Positions 18,094 through 26,927 of a stretch of 64,000 nt of DNA are shown here, piece after piece. The position numbers and the translations under genes were made by a program. This DNA is from Paraburkholderia sp. ZP32-5. Lineage in GTDB: Bacteria; Pseudomonadota; Gammaproteobacteria; Burkholderiales; Burkholderiaceae. The stretch is taken from assembly GCF_021390495.1 (NCBI RefSeq), contig NZ_JAJEJP010000001.1, positions 2,108,001-2,172,000 on the forward strand, read 5' to 3'. The notes under the pieces were generated by a model. It searched no databases and had not been told where the DNA came from. It saw only the letters and a program-made list of their open reading frames with translations. Every line of letters begins with the position of its first letter. Positions within the stretch are counted from its first letter, which is position 1.

Positions 18094-19020
18094 TCAAGGC
18101 ATCGAACTATCGAACCGCTCCATGATCCCCTGAATCAGCCCGCGCATCCACGCGATCCCCTCATCCTCGTGAAAATGCTCGTGCCAGTGCATCGTCACCG
18201 CGGCCACCGGCAGCGGCACGGGCAGCGCATAGATCTGGAAGCGCTTGTCGAGATTGAACAGATGCGCGAGACGGCGCGGCAGCGTCGCATACAGATCCGT
18301 CACGGCCAGCACGTTCGGTAGCGCGACGAAGTGCGGCAATTCGAGCGCGATATTCCTTCCGACGCCCTGCGAGCGCAGCGCGTCGTCGAGCGCATGGTGA
18401 CTGTGCTCGACCGATCTCACCTGCACATGCGACGCCTCGACGAATTGCGCGAGGCTGAACGTATCGCCGCGCGGCAAGCCGCGGCGCCGCCGCGTCATGC
18501 ATACATAGGTTTCCTCGAACAGCAACTGGTGCCGCGTGCGCGACGTCAGTTCGGGCAGATTGCCGATCGCGAAATCGAGCCGGCTCGCGCGTAGCGCATC
18601 CTCGATCGCCTCGACCGGCAGCGGCTCGACACACACCTTGATATGCGGCGCCTCGCGATGAAGCGCCTCGCAGATCGGCGGCAAATACGCCATCTCCCCC
18701 GCATCCGACAACGACATCCTGAACGTGCGCGCGCTGACCGCCGGGTCGAAGCGCTCGGCGTAGCGCAGCGCCTCGCGCACGGTGTCGAGCGCGCGGCCGA
18801 CGATCGGCGCGATTTCCAGCGCGACCGGCGTGGGCTGCATGCCCGCGCGCGTGCGGATAAAGAGCGGATCGTCGAACAGCGAGCGCAGCCGCGACAGCGA
18901 ATAGCTGATCGCGGGCTGCGATAGCGCGAGCCGTTCGCCCGCCTTCGTCAGGCTGCGCTCCTCGACGATGGCCTGAAAAACCCGCAGCAGATTGAGATCG
19001 ACGTGATCGAGTGACGGCAT
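18094..19020 (-). CDS. iacR1: LysR-family regulator of iacCD (IacR1-like)
   Basis: A 308-residue LTTR with HTH at residues 5-65 (LNLLRVFQAIVEERSLTKAG, then LALSQPAISYSLSRLRSLF, DPLFIRT) and an effector domain with the C-terminal AVTMHWHEHFHEDEGIAWMR motif. It is divergent from the Rieske genes. In P. phytofirmans a LysR-type regulator responding to dioxindole-3-acetate takes part in iac control, and this gene fits that role by position. The symbol is by context and recall. The ATG at 19020 is chosen because the DNA-binding domain starts directly after it. Confidence 0.82.
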   Translation of the reverse strand: MPSLDHVDLNLLRVFQAIVEERSLTKAGERLALSQPAISYSLSRLRSLFDDPLFIRTRAGMQPTPVALEIAPIVGRALDTVREALRYAERFDPAVSARTFRMSLSDAGEMAYLPPICEALHREAPHIKVCVEPLPVEAIEDALRASRLDFAIGNLPELTSRTRHQLLFEETYVCMTRRRRGLPRGDTFSLAQFVEASHVQVRSVEHSHHALDDALRSQGVGRNIALELPHFVALPNVLAVTDLYATLPRRLAHLFNLDKRFQIYALPVPLPVAAVTMHWHEHFHEDEGIAWMRGLIQGIMERFDSSMP

Positions 19021-19181
19021 GGCTCGTGGACCTTTATCAGTCGTATTTATGTGAGGATCAATTTTAGATCGATTTGACGCATGAAGCACCACGGACGAGA
19101 CTTCCATCAACGCAGCGGCGACATCGCTCGCTGTGATCTACCCACTCGCGACACGTCGCGACCACCCCGATACCGAACACC
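19021..19181. promoter_or_regulatory. iacR1-iacC divergent promoter region with 11-bp tandem repeats
   Basis: The 161-bp region between the divergent genes is locally AT-rich at 19030-19077. Two 11-bp units stand in tandem at 19056 (GATCAATTTTA) and 19067 (GATCGATTTGA), matching at 9 of 11 positions and spaced by one helical turn. They overlap an imperfect palindrome ATC-N11-GAT at 19058-19074. This suits a LysR-type binding site controlling iacCD and the regulator itself. Confidence 0.5.
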
Positions 19182-20459
19182 ATGAGCGATACCTGGCAGA
19201 CCATCGACACGAGTACGCTGCACGGCCGCGTACAGGCCGACCGCATCGCGCCTTCGCTGTACTACGATCCGGCGCTGTTCGAAGAGGAACTCGAACGCAT
19301 TTTCTACAAGACGTGGATCTGGGTCGCGCACGAAAGCGAACTGCCCAAGCCGGGAGATTTCCGCACCACCACGATCGGCCGCCAGCCGGTGATCGTCGTG
19401 CGCGACAAGAACGGCACGGTCAACGTGCTGCAAAACCGCTGCCGCCATCGCGGCGCGACCGTGTGCGAAGAGCACAAGGGCAATGCGAAGGGTTTCACCT
19501 GCCCGTACCACAGCTGGTCGTACGCGCTCGACGGCACGCTGCGCGCACTGCCCTACGGCGACGGCTACGAAGGCGTCTGCGAAAAGGGCGACCTGCCGCT
19601 CGAAAAGCTGCGCGTCGGCATTTACCAGGGGCTCATCTTCGCGAGCTTCAACCAGGACATCGAGCCGCTCGAAGATTTTCTCGGCGGAGCGAAGCCGTGG
19701 ATCGACCTGTTCATGAAACAGGGCGCGGGCTATCCGGTGAAGGCCAACGGCGAGCACAAGTTCAAGTTCAAGGGCAACTGGAAGATCCAGCTCGAAAACA
19801 CCACGGATCTGTATCACTTCCCGGTCGTGCACAAATCGTGGATGAAGTCGATCGACGACGAAACCGCCGCGGCCATCACCAGCTTCATGACGAGCGATAA
19901 AGCGTTCTGCCGCTCGCTCGGCAACGGTCACAGCCTCGCGGTGCTGGTGCCCGAACTCGTCGATCTCGATCAGGACGACGGCGCGCCGCTGCCCGAGCGC
20001 TTCCAGCAACTGGCCGCGCAGCTCGCCGAGCGCCATACGCCCGAGGAAGTGCGCCGCATCGTGCGCTCGCTGATGGGCGTCGGCTTCAACCTGAACCTGT
20101 TCCCGAACCTCGCGCTGTCGATGGCGTTTTTCCGCGTGCTGCGGCCGATTTCCGCCGAGGAAACCGAAATTCGTCACGTTGCGCTCGCAATGGACGGCGG
20201 CCCGGACGAAGCCAACCGCGTGCGTCTGCGCATCCATGAACACTTCCAGGGCCCGTTCGGTTTCGGCAGCCCCGACGACGCCGAAGCGTGGGAGCGCGTG
20301 CAACGCGGCTCGCACGCGGGCCCCGATATTCCGATCCTCGTGAATCGCGGCCTGAACCGCGAAACGACCGCACCGAACGGCGAAAAAACCGCGCACGCAA
20401 CCGACGAAACCGGCATGCGCGAAGCGTACGCGCAGTGGCGCGCGATGATGGAGGCATGA
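19182..20459 (+). CDS. iacC: Rieske non-heme iron dioxygenase, large subunit (IacC-like)
   Basis: A 425-residue alpha subunit of an aromatic-ring dioxygenase. The Rieske [2Fe-2S] ligands are seen as C87-R-H89 and C107-P-Y-H110. The mononuclear iron site is in ENTTDLYHFPVVH, with H212 and H217 as ligands and the bridging Asp209; a C-terminal Asp-rich helix would give the third ligand. Length and position match IacC, proposed to act on an oxidised indole-acetate intermediate en route to catechol. The beta subunit overlaps its stop by 4 bp. Electrons should come from IacF at 16227. Confidence 0.9.
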   Translation: MSDTWQTIDTSTLHGRVQADRIAPSLYYDPALFEEELERIFYKTWIWVAHESELPKPGDFRTTTIGRQPVIVVRDKNGTVNVLQNRCRHRGATVCEEHKGNAKGFTCPYHSWSYALDGTLRALPYGDGYEGVCEKGDLPLEKLRVGIYQGLIFASFNQDIEPLEDFLGGAKPWIDLFMKQGAGYPVKANGEHKFKFKGNWKIQLENTTDLYHFPVVHKSWMKSIDDETAAAITSFMTSDKAFCRSLGNGHSLAVLVPELVDLDQDDGAPLPERFQQLAAQLAERHTPEEVRRIVRSLMGVGFNLNLFPNLALSMAFFRVLRPISAEETEIRHVALAMDGGPDEANRVRLRIHEHFQGPFGFGSPDDAEAWERVQRGSHAGPDIPILVNRGLNRETTAPNGEKTAHATDETGMREAYAQWRAMMEA

Positions 20460-20956
20460 TGGACGACCGAAACGCACTCAACTCGCAACAGATCTTCGAC
20501 CGCGCGGTGCAATTCATCTGGCGCGAAGCCGAAATGCTCGACCGCCGCGAATACAGCGCATGGCTCGACCTGTGGGACCCGGAAGGCCACTACGTGGTGC
20601 CGATCGATCCGCATACGACCGACTTCGCCGCGACGCTGAACTATGCGTACGACGACCAGCATATGCGTGAGATGCGCGTGCAGCGCATGACCTCCGGCTA
20701 TTCGGCATCGGCCACCGATGCGGCGCGCACGGTACGCACGGTGTCGCGTTTCACGCTGTCGAGCGACGCGGCCGATACGGTCGAAGTGAAGTCCGCGCAG
20801 ATCATCGTTGCGTACAAGCGCGGCACGAACACGATCTTCGCGGCGGACCTCACGCATCGCATCAGTTTCGCGAGCGGCGAGCCGAAGCTGCAACAGAAAG
20901 TGATCCGTCTGATCGATTCGACCGAAGCGCTGAGCGCGATCGGTTTCCTGCTCTAA
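20456..20956 (+). CDS. iacD: Aromatic-ring dioxygenase small subunit (IacD-like)
   Basis: A 166-residue beta subunit with the SnoaL/NTF2-like fold typical of ring-hydroxylating dioxygenases. Motifs are FIWREAEMLDRREYSAWLDL and the YVVPIDP strand, ending in the IRLIDSTEAL pattern. It starts inside the stop of the alpha gene (ATGA), ensuring equimolar synthesis. Such subunits are structural, forming alpha3beta3 assemblies. A rho-independent terminator follows 7 bp after the stop, separating it from the tautomerase gene. Confidence 0.9.
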   Translation: MMDDRNALNSQQIFDRAVQFIWREAEMLDRREYSAWLDLWDPEGHYVVPIDPHTTDFAATLNYAYDDQHMREMRVQRMTSGYSASATDAARTVRTVSRFTLSSDAADTVEVKSAQIIVAYKRGTNTIFAADLTHRISFASGEPKLQQKVIRLIDSTEALSAIGFLL

Positions 20957-20962
20957 AAACAG

Positions 20963-20992
20963 GGGCGCGCGAGAAAACCCGCGCGCCCTTTT
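20963..20992 (+). terminator. Rho-independent terminator after iacCD
   Basis: A perfect 9-bp stem GGGCGCGCG / CGCGCGCCC (20963-20971 and 20980-20988) with an 8-nt A-rich loop is followed by TTTT. It would stop or attenuate transcription between iacD and the tautomerase gene. Confidence 0.8.
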
Positions 20993-21004
20993 GCGATTCG
21001 AATC

Positions 21005-21391
21005 ATGCCCACACTCGAAGTCTATTTACCCGCGGGACACGCGGAAGCACGCAAGGCGTCGCTGATCGGACGGCTTACCGATGCGACGGTCGAGGCGATC
21101 GGCGCGCCCGCGGCGTCCGTGCGCATTCTGCTGAGCGAACTCGCCGCAACGCATTACGGCATCGGCGGCAAGCGGGCCGCTGACGGTGCGCCGCCCGCGT
21201 TGCCGGTGATCGTCGCGATCCTGATTGCCGGGCGCACGCTCGAACAGAAAGCCGCGCTGATCGAAGCGCTGGCGAAGACGAGCGCCGACGTGCTCGATTC
21301 GCCGCTCGACGCAACGCGCGTGATCATCAAGGACATTCCGAATACCGATTTCGGTCTTGGCGGTGAGACCGCGAAATCACTCGGGCGCTAG
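21005..21391 (+). CDS. Fused double-domain tautomerase (4-OT superfamily)
   Basis: A 128-residue protein of the tautomerase superfamily. It starts Met-Pro, so a catalytic Pro1 is exposed after Met removal. A first beta-alpha-beta unit runs to about residue 60 and a second, similar unit begins near LPVIVAILIAGRTLEQKAAL, each the size of a 4-oxalocrotonate tautomerase subunit. In P. phytofirmans PsJN a tautomerase-superfamily gene and an MFS gene in the iac region help remove dioxindole-3-acetate, and this gene and the next fit that pair. I recall the name iacY for the tautomerase but am not certain. A terminator precedes it, and its RBS is weak. Confidence 0.82.
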   Translation: MPTLEVYLPAGHAEARKASLIGRLTDATVEAIGAPAASVRILLSELAATHYGIGGKRAADGAPPALPVIVAILIAGRTLEQKAALIEALAKTSADVLDSPLDATRVIIKDIPNTDFGLGGETAKSLGR

Positions 21392-21510
21392 CGCCCTTTT
21401 GCGTTTTTGCGGATTCACGTTTTTCGGCTTCACACTTTTTACCCCTGCTTTTTCACCCACGATACGCGCGAAGTCCCCACCTGATCCGCGCGACACCAGC
21501 GAGCACAACG

Positions 21511-22848
21511 ATGCAACACGACACGCTTTCTCCCTCGGCCAAAGCGCCTCCCGCATCCGCGTCACCGGCTGCGTCGCAGACTACGCAAAGCTCGCGCACA
21601 TTGCGACGGATCATCGTCGCGTCGGTGCTCGGCAACGCGCTCGAATGGTATGACTTCTTCCTGTACGGCACCGCGGCCGCGCTGATCTTCGGTCCGCTGT
21701 TCTTTCCGCTGCACGGCGATCCGTTGCTCGGCACGCTTGCCGCTTTCGCGGGCTTCGCGATCGGCTTTCTCGCGCGACCGATCGGCGGCATCGTGTTCGG
21801 CCATATCGGCGACAGACATGGCCGCAAGCGCGCGCTGGTCGTCACGCTGATGATGATGGGCGTCGCGACCTTCGGTATCGGTCTGCTGCCGACCTTCTCG
21901 CAAGCCGGCTTCCTCGCGCCGATCGCGCTGGTGTGTCTGCGCGTCGTGCAAGGCATCGCGTCCGGCGGCGAATGGGGCGGTGGCGTGCTGCTGATCAGCG
22001 AGACCGCGCCGGCTCATCGTCGCGGCTACTACGCGTCGTTCAGCCAGCTAGGCGTCGCGGGCGGCTTCGTGCTGTCGGCGGCGGCCTTCTATCTGGTGCA
22101 GCGTCTGCCGCTCGAAAGCTTCATGTCGTGGGGCTGGCGCGTGCCGTTCCTCGCGAGCGTATTGATCTTCGGCGTGGGCGTGTATATCCGCCGGCGCTTG
22201 CCGGAGAGCCGCGAATTCTCGGCCGCGCGTCCGAAGCACATGCCGGTGCTGACGGTGCTGCGCAACCATCCGAAGCAGGTGCTGCAGGCGATGGGGCTGC
22301 GCGTCGCCGAAAACGGCGGCACCTATATTTTTCTGTCGTTCGTGCTGGTGTATGGCAAGGCCGTGGGTGTGCCGGTGTCGGTGATGCTCGGCGGCGTGAT
22401 GACCGCGATGCTGCTCGAACTCGTCACGATCGTGATGTGGGGCCGTCTGTCGGATTCGATCGGACGACGCCCCGTCTATATGATCGGCGCGCTCGGCCTC
22501 GTGGTGATCGCGTTTCCGGCCTTCTGGCTGATCGATACGCATCAGCCGATGTACGTGTTTTTGTCGCTCGCGCTCGGCTTGCCGTTCTGCCACGGCGCGA
22601 TGATCGGCACGCAGCCCGCGCTGATGGGCGAACTCTTTCCGACCGAAGTCCGCTATTCGGGCATGGCGCTCGGCCATGAAATCGCGTCGGTGTTTTCCGG
22701 CGGACTCGCGCCGCTGGTGGCAACCGCGTTGTACGCGAAGGTGCGCGAACCGTGGCCGGTCGCGTTGATGCTGATCGCCTTCGGGCTGATCACCGCGATC
22801 ACGCTCGCGACCATTCCGCGCAACACGCATGTGATGACGGATGATTGA
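21511..22848 (+). CDS. MHS-family MFS transporter of the iac region
   Basis: A 445-residue metabolite:H+ symporter with about twelve TM helices. Signatures are GNALEWYDFFLYGTAAALIF, the loop GHIGDRHGRKRALV and VQGIASGGEWGGGV. It is close in sequence to the carrier at 7881. It lies 119 bp downstream of the tautomerase and corresponds by position to the MFS gene reported to act in dioxindole-3-acetate removal in P. phytofirmans. Import of an indolic acid is the likely role. The start lacks a strong Shine-Dalgarno. Confidence 0.88.
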   Translation: MQHDTLSPSAKAPPASASPAASQTTQSSRTLRRIIVASVLGNALEWYDFFLYGTAAALIFGPLFFPLHGDPLLGTLAAFAGFAIGFLARPIGGIVFGHIGDRHGRKRALVVTLMMMGVATFGIGLLPTFSQAGFLAPIALVCLRVVQGIASGGEWGGGVLLISETAPAHRRGYYASFSQLGVAGGFVLSAAAFYLVQRLPLESFMSWGWRVPFLASVLIFGVGVYIRRRLPESREFSAARPKHMPVLTVLRNHPKQVLQAMGLRVAENGGTYIFLSFVLVYGKAVGVPVSVMLGGVMTAMLLELVTIVMWGRLSDSIGRRPVYMIGALGLVVIAFPAFWLIDTHQPMYVFLSLALGLPFCHGAMIGTQPALMGELFPTEVRYSGMALGHEIASVFSGGLAPLVATALYAKVREPWPVALMLIAFGLITAITLATIPRNTHVMTDD

Positions 22849-22914
22849 CGGATGAGCCGCGTGCCTGCCACCTGCGGCTCAATCCGGCGCTCAGCCTGCT
22901 GCCTGGTTCGGTGC

Positions 22915-24471
22915 TCAACCCGGCGGTTGGCCCGCGCCCGCGAGCGGCAGCGAGAAGCTGCATTCGAGGCCCCGGTTCGGCGCAGGCGTGGCCCAGATTT
23001 CGCCGCCATGCCGCGTGACGATGTTCTTGCACAACGACAGGCCGATGCCGTTGCCGCCCGCCTTCGACGACGAAAAGCCGTCGAACAGCCGGCCATGCGC
23101 GTCGATGGGCACGCCCGGGCCGTTGTCGATGACCTGCACCACCGCATGCGCGTCGCGCAGGCTCGTGACGAGCCGCAGTTCGCGGCGGCGCGGTCGCGTT
23201 GGACGTCCCGCGCCGGTCTGCGTGACGGTGGCGTGCTTATCGGCGGCATCGACCGTCTGCGCCATTTCCGCGGCCAATGCATCGATCGCATTGAACGCGA
23301 GGTTCAGCACCACCTGACCGATCAGCACGCGTTCGACGAACACCGGCAGCGGTGCACTCGCCTGCTCGATCGTCACCGTCACGTCCGCTTCGCGCGCGCG
23401 CAATTCGATGAAATACGCGGCGTCCGCGAGCACGTCGCGCAAGTCGGCGTGGGTCTCGCTCGGCTCGCGTTTGACGATGTATTCGCGCACGCTCTTGATG
23501 ATGTGCGCCGCGTGTTCCGCCTGGCGTTCGGCGCTACGCAGGCCCCAGATCGTGTCTTCGACCGGCGCCTGCTGTTCGAGACGCCGGATCGCCCCTTCCA
23601 GAAAATTGCGCACGGCCGCGAGCGGCTGGCTCAGTTCGTGTGCAATCGCCGTGGCCATCTCGCCCATTGCGTTGTAACGCCCTGCGTATTCGAGCATGCG
23701 CGCTTCGGTGCGGCGCGCTTCCTCGATGCCGACTTCGTCGGAGATATCGCGAAAGTGGATCAGCAACCCATCGAGATCGTCTTCGATCACGAGCCGCCGG
23801 CAAGTGATGCGCAGCCAGCATGCGCTGCCGTCGCGCCGGATCATCCGGTAGCGGCGCGGCGACGACGGGTGCTGCGGCGGTGCGCTGCCGAGCTGTTCGG
23901 CGAGCAGTTCGCGACTGCGCTCGCCGCAGTAATCGAATATCGAGCCGGGCGTGTGATGTGCGGCGAGACCCAGCAGGCGGCGCCCCGAATCGCTGATGAA
24001 CTCGACCGCGCCCGCATGCGTGAGCACCGCGACACCTTCGCTCAGATCCTGCATGAACTCGCGCAGCCGTGTTTCATAGCGCCGCAGCGCCTGGCGCACC
24101 GATTCCTCCGCGCTGATGTCGCGAAACTGCACCATCACGACCGCGCGCTCACGCAGCGGCACATAGGTCGCGATCGCCTCGGACAGCATGTCCTGCCCGG
24201 TGCGCGAGCGATAACACCATTCGTAGCCTTGCGGCCCGTCGGTGATCGATCGGTCCATTGCCGCCACCGCGATTTCGCGCTGATATTTCGGCTCCGGGCG
24301 GGTCATGTCGCGCGCCTTCAGCGGCAGCAGTTCCTCGATCGAAAACCCGAGCGCGATACACGCGGCGCGATTGGCCCAGACGATCGCTTTCGTGTCCGCA
24401 TCGTGCAGCAGCACACACATCGTCAACGCATCGAGCAGGCGGCGGAAATCGTCTTCGGTGGGGTACGTCAT
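22915..24471 (-). CDS. iacS: PAS-domain sensor histidine kinase (IacS-like)
   Basis: A 518-residue soluble sensor kinase with no TM segment. There are two PAS domains (about residues 5-120 and 130-250), a dimerisation domain with the H-box AHELSQPL (His278), an N-box NLAFNAID (about 389-396), and G-boxes DNGPGVP (449) and NGIGLSL (474). The domain order resembles FixL/StyS-type kinases sensing cytoplasmic ligands. It is divergent from iacA, while the only response regulator nearby is at the other end of the iacABIHE operon. The two thus bracket the operon they probably control in response to IAA. Confidence 0.88.
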   Translation of the reverse strand: MTYPTEDDFRRLLDALTMCVLLHDADTKAIVWANRAACIALGFSIEELLPLKARDMTRPEPKYQREIAVAAMDRSITDGPQGYEWCYRSRTGQDMLSEAIATYVPLRERAVVMVQFRDISAEESVRQALRRYETRLREFMQDLSEGVAVLTHAGAVEFISDSGRRLLGLAAHHTPGSIFDYCGERSRELLAEQLGSAPPQHPSSPRRYRMIRRDGSACWLRITCRRLVIEDDLDGLLIHFRDISDEVGIEEARRTEARMLEYAGRYNAMGEMATAIAHELSQPLAAVRNFLEGAIRRLEQQAPVEDTIWGLRSAERQAEHAAHIIKSVREYIVKREPSETHADLRDVLADAAYFIELRAREADVTVTIEQASAPLPVFVERVLIGQVVLNLAFNAIDALAAEMAQTVDAADKHATVTQTGAGRPTRPRRRELRLVTSLRDAHAVVQVIDNGPGVPIDAHGRLFDGFSSSKAGGNGIGLSLCKNIVTRHGGEIWATPAPNRGLECSFSLPLAGAGQPPG

Positions 24472-24700
24472 GATCCGATCTGAGCAGAAGCTAGGTCCAC
24501 GAACGATAGCATCCGCGCCCCGCGCGGCGATACTGAAGATTTCTTTAGACGCGCGGGGAACGCTACTTAAAAATGCGCGCGGCGTCCCAATTGATGCCGT
24601 TTTGTGGCTTTCTTAGACTGGGTTCCAGACTGGACGGACGCGGGCAAACGCGCCGTCCAACAACCCAAACCATGCGGTTCAGGAACTCAGGAGACACACC
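24472..24700. promoter_or_regulatory. iacS-iacA intergenic region with iacA promoter (copy D element)
   Basis: On the + strand a diverged copy of the shared element occurs at 24533-24560 with CTTTAG at 24543. The hexamers TTGATG (24591) and TAGACT (24614) are separated by 17 bp and form the best sigma70-like promoter in the set. The distance from CTTTAG to the -10 start is 71 bp, the same as at the other three promoters. AGGAG precedes the iacA ATG. Confidence 0.6.
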
Positions 24701-25909
24701 ATGCCATCAGTTGCGACCGCCGTCGCGCCCTTCAGCGACTCTTGCGTCGATACTTACGTCACACCGCCGGCCGGCCGTCTGTCGCTCGATGAAGTCATCG
24801 ACGTGGTGGCCGCGCGCCGCGAAGAATTCGAGCGGCTTTCGCACGTGCCGCGCGACGTGATCGAGCTGTTCAAGCGCGCGGGCATCTACCGTGCCGCGAC
24901 ACCGAAGCGCTTTGGCGGCGACGCGCGCGCGCCGGGCGAATTTCTCGAGATGATCGAGCGCATCGCGGTGGCCGACGGCTCCGCCGCGTGGGTCGCGAGC
25001 TTCGGTTCGGCCAACGTGTACCTCGCCGCGCTGCCGCTCGAAACGCAGGCGCAAATCTATGCAGGCGGTCCGGATCAGGTGTTCGCGGGTGGCCTGTTTC
25101 CGGTGCAAGCGGTGCAGGCCGTCGAAGGCGGCTGGCGCGTGAACGGCACATGGAAGTTCGCGAGCGGCTGCAAGGGCGCCGACTGGCTCGGCGTCGGCAT
25201 CAGCACCGGCGATGCCGCGAATGGCGGTGGGAACAGCGGTGCCAACAAGCCGCGCACCGCGGTGTTTCGCCCCGAGCAGGTCGAGATCGTCGAGAACTGG
25301 AACGTGGTCGGCATGCAAGGTACCGGCAGTCACGACCTGCGCATGACCGAGCAGATCGTCAGCGACGACTGGACCTTCGTGCGCGGCGGCACGCCGTGCG
25401 TCGACGAGCCGTTGTATCGCTATCCGACCGTCGCCTACGCGGCCCAGGTGCTCGCGGTCGTGAACCTCGGCCTCGCGCGCGCCGCGCTCGACGTCGCGAA
25501 CCATATGTCGGGTGGCCGCCGCACGACGACTGGCGCACCGCAACTCGCGGACCGCGCGTACTACCGGATCGAACTCGCGAAGGCCGAGGCGCAGTTGCGT
25601 TCGGCGCGCGCGTTCTTCTACGAATCGACCGACAGCGTGTGGCAGTCGATCCTCGCCGGCAACCCGGTCACGCCCGAGCAGGTCAGCCTGCTGCGCCTCG
25701 CCGCGACGCAGATCGCGCGCGAAGGCGCCGACGTCGTGCAGCGCGCGTATCGTCTCGGCGGCACGATGGCGATCTATCGCACGCATCCGCTGCAGCGCCT
25801 CGTGCGCGACTCGATGGTGGTCACGCAGCATGCGTTCCTCGGCGAAGGCAATTTCGACGGCGCCGGCGCGGTATTCGTCGGTGTGCCGCCCATTCCCGGT
25901 TATCTGTAA
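24701..25909 (+). CDS. iacA: IAA-oxidising flavin-dependent oxygenase (IacA)
   Basis: A 402-residue flavoprotein with the acyl-CoA dehydrogenase fold, of the two-component monooxygenase type. Motifs are LSHVPRDVIELFKRAG, TPKRFGGD, VADGSAAWVA, FASGCKGADW, GMQGTGSHDL and TQHAFLGEG. IacA in Pseudomonas putida 1290 and P. phytofirmans catalyses the first oxidation of indole-3-acetic acid using reduced flavin, with IacG as partner. The gene heads iacA-B-I-H-E, a conserved order that makes the identification strong. The start has a clear AGGAG. The protein at 9295 is a paralogue. Confidence 0.92.
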   Translation: MPSVATAVAPFSDSCVDTYVTPPAGRLSLDEVIDVVAARREEFERLSHVPRDVIELFKRAGIYRAATPKRFGGDARAPGEFLEMIERIAVADGSAAWVASFGSANVYLAALPLETQAQIYAGGPDQVFAGGLFPVQAVQAVEGGWRVNGTWKFASGCKGADWLGVGISTGDAANGGGNSGANKPRTAVFRPEQVEIVENWNVVGMQGTGSHDLRMTEQIVSDDWTFVRGGTPCVDEPLYRYPTVAYAAQVLAVVNLGLARAALDVANHMSGGRRTTTGAPQLADRAYYRIELAKAEAQLRSARAFFYESTDSVWQSILAGNPVTPEQVSLLRLAATQIAREGADVVQRAYRLGGTMAIYRTHPLQRLVRDSMVVTQHAFLGEGNFDGAGAVFVGVPPIPGYL

Positions 25910-25938
25910 CCACAACCACTTTTCAAGGAATCCATCAC

Positions 25939-26343
25939 ATGTCGGATACTTCCGCGAACCCGTCCCTGCCGCTGCGCGTGCTGTTCTGCTGCGGCGTCAC
26001 GCAAAACTTCTTCGATCTGCCGCGCGAGAAGATCGGCGAAGTGTGGCAGGCGTACGGCAAGATGCTGGCCGCGATCGAAGCGATGGACGGCGTCAAGGTG
26101 CTCGGCATCATGGACGATGACCGCCTCGTGGTCGGCCAGGCAAGCGGCGCACCGTGGACCTTCTACATCATGGCCGACGTCGCGGACTTCGACACCACGG
26201 TGGCGGTCTGCAATCTGTACCGTACGACGCCGGTCGGCGAGTACAACCTGTGGCGCTACGGCAAGATCGAAGCGCGCGTGGGACGCGCGCTCGCCGTGCC
26301 GCCCGCAGTGCCGGCTGCGGTGTCGTCTGCCGCGAATGCGTGA
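25939..26343 (+). CDS. iacB: IacB-like small protein
   Basis: A 134-residue cytosolic protein of unclear biochemical role. Visible features are an N-terminal VLFCCGVTQNFF strand with two Cys, a helix LPREKIGEVWQAYGKML, and a WTFYIMADVADFDTTVAVCN strand-helix. These suggest a compact alpha/beta (ferredoxin-like) fold. The RBS AAGGAA lies 8 bp before the ATG and the gene follows iacA by 29 bp. The position directly after iacA is that of IacB in iac operons; the C-terminal tail is Ala/Pro-rich and probably disordered. Confidence 0.8.
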   Translation: MSDTSANPSLPLRVLFCCGVTQNFFDLPREKIGEVWQAYGKMLAAIEAMDGVKVLGIMDDDRLVVGQASGAPWTFYIMADVADFDTTVAVCNLYRTTPVGEYNLWRYGKIEARVGRALAVPPAVPAAVSSAANA

Positions 26344-26347
26344 CGCC

Positions 26348-26887
26348 ATGACGACCACCGACGCAACGCGCACGATTGCCGCGCTCGAAGCGCGCCTCGC
26401 CGCACTCGAAGGTGCCGCGGCCGCACGCCGCACGATGGCGCGCTACATGGCGCTGTGCGACGTGCCGAGCGGCGCGCTCGACGGCGAAGCGCTCGAACGC
26501 CTGTTCACCGCCGACGCGGTGTGGGAAGGCATCGGCCCGCAATACACGAGCAAGTTCGGGCGGCTCGAAGGACGCGAGGCGATCGTCGCGATGCTCGCGC
26601 GCTATCTGCCGCCCACGCCGCACTTCGCGACCAACGTGCATTTCCTGACGTCCGAGAGCATCGATATGCCGAGTCCGACGCATGCGAAGGGACGCTGGAT
26701 CATGTTGCAGGCGTCTGGCTATGTCGATGAGCGCGCAGAGCTGATCGGCGCGCGGCTGGAGGTCGATTTCGTGCCCGCGCCCAATGCATCCGATACGTCG
26801 GAATGGCTGATCGCGCACTTTCGCACCGAGCGTCTGTTCGATGCGCCGTGGCGCGTGTCGCCGCGCCCTGCTCCGCTGTCCGAATGA
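26348..26887 (+). CDS. iacI: IacI-like SnoaL/NTF2-fold protein
   Basis: A 179-residue SnoaL-like protein. It opens with a long helix (TIAALEARLAALEGAAAARR), then RYMALCDVPSGALDGEALER and the strand-rich ADAVWEGIGPQY, LEGREAIVAMLARYL and HFLTSESIDM parts of an NTF2 fold. The fold is shared with small enzymes and dioxygenase beta subunits. Its exact step in IAA breakdown is not evident from sequence; the name rests on operon position between iacB and iacH. An alternative ATG at 26336 would overlap iacB. Confidence 0.8.
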   Translation: MTTTDATRTIAALEARLAALEGAAAARRTMARYMALCDVPSGALDGEALERLFTADAVWEGIGPQYTSKFGRLEGREAIVAMLARYLPPTPHFATNVHFLTSESIDMPSPTHAKGRWIMLQASGYVDERAELIGARLEVDFVPAPNASDTSEWLIAHFRTERLFDAPWRVSPRPAPLSE

Positions 26888-26927
26888 CCCGTCTCACGGA
26901 ACCCAAGGAACCAAAGGAACCGAATCG

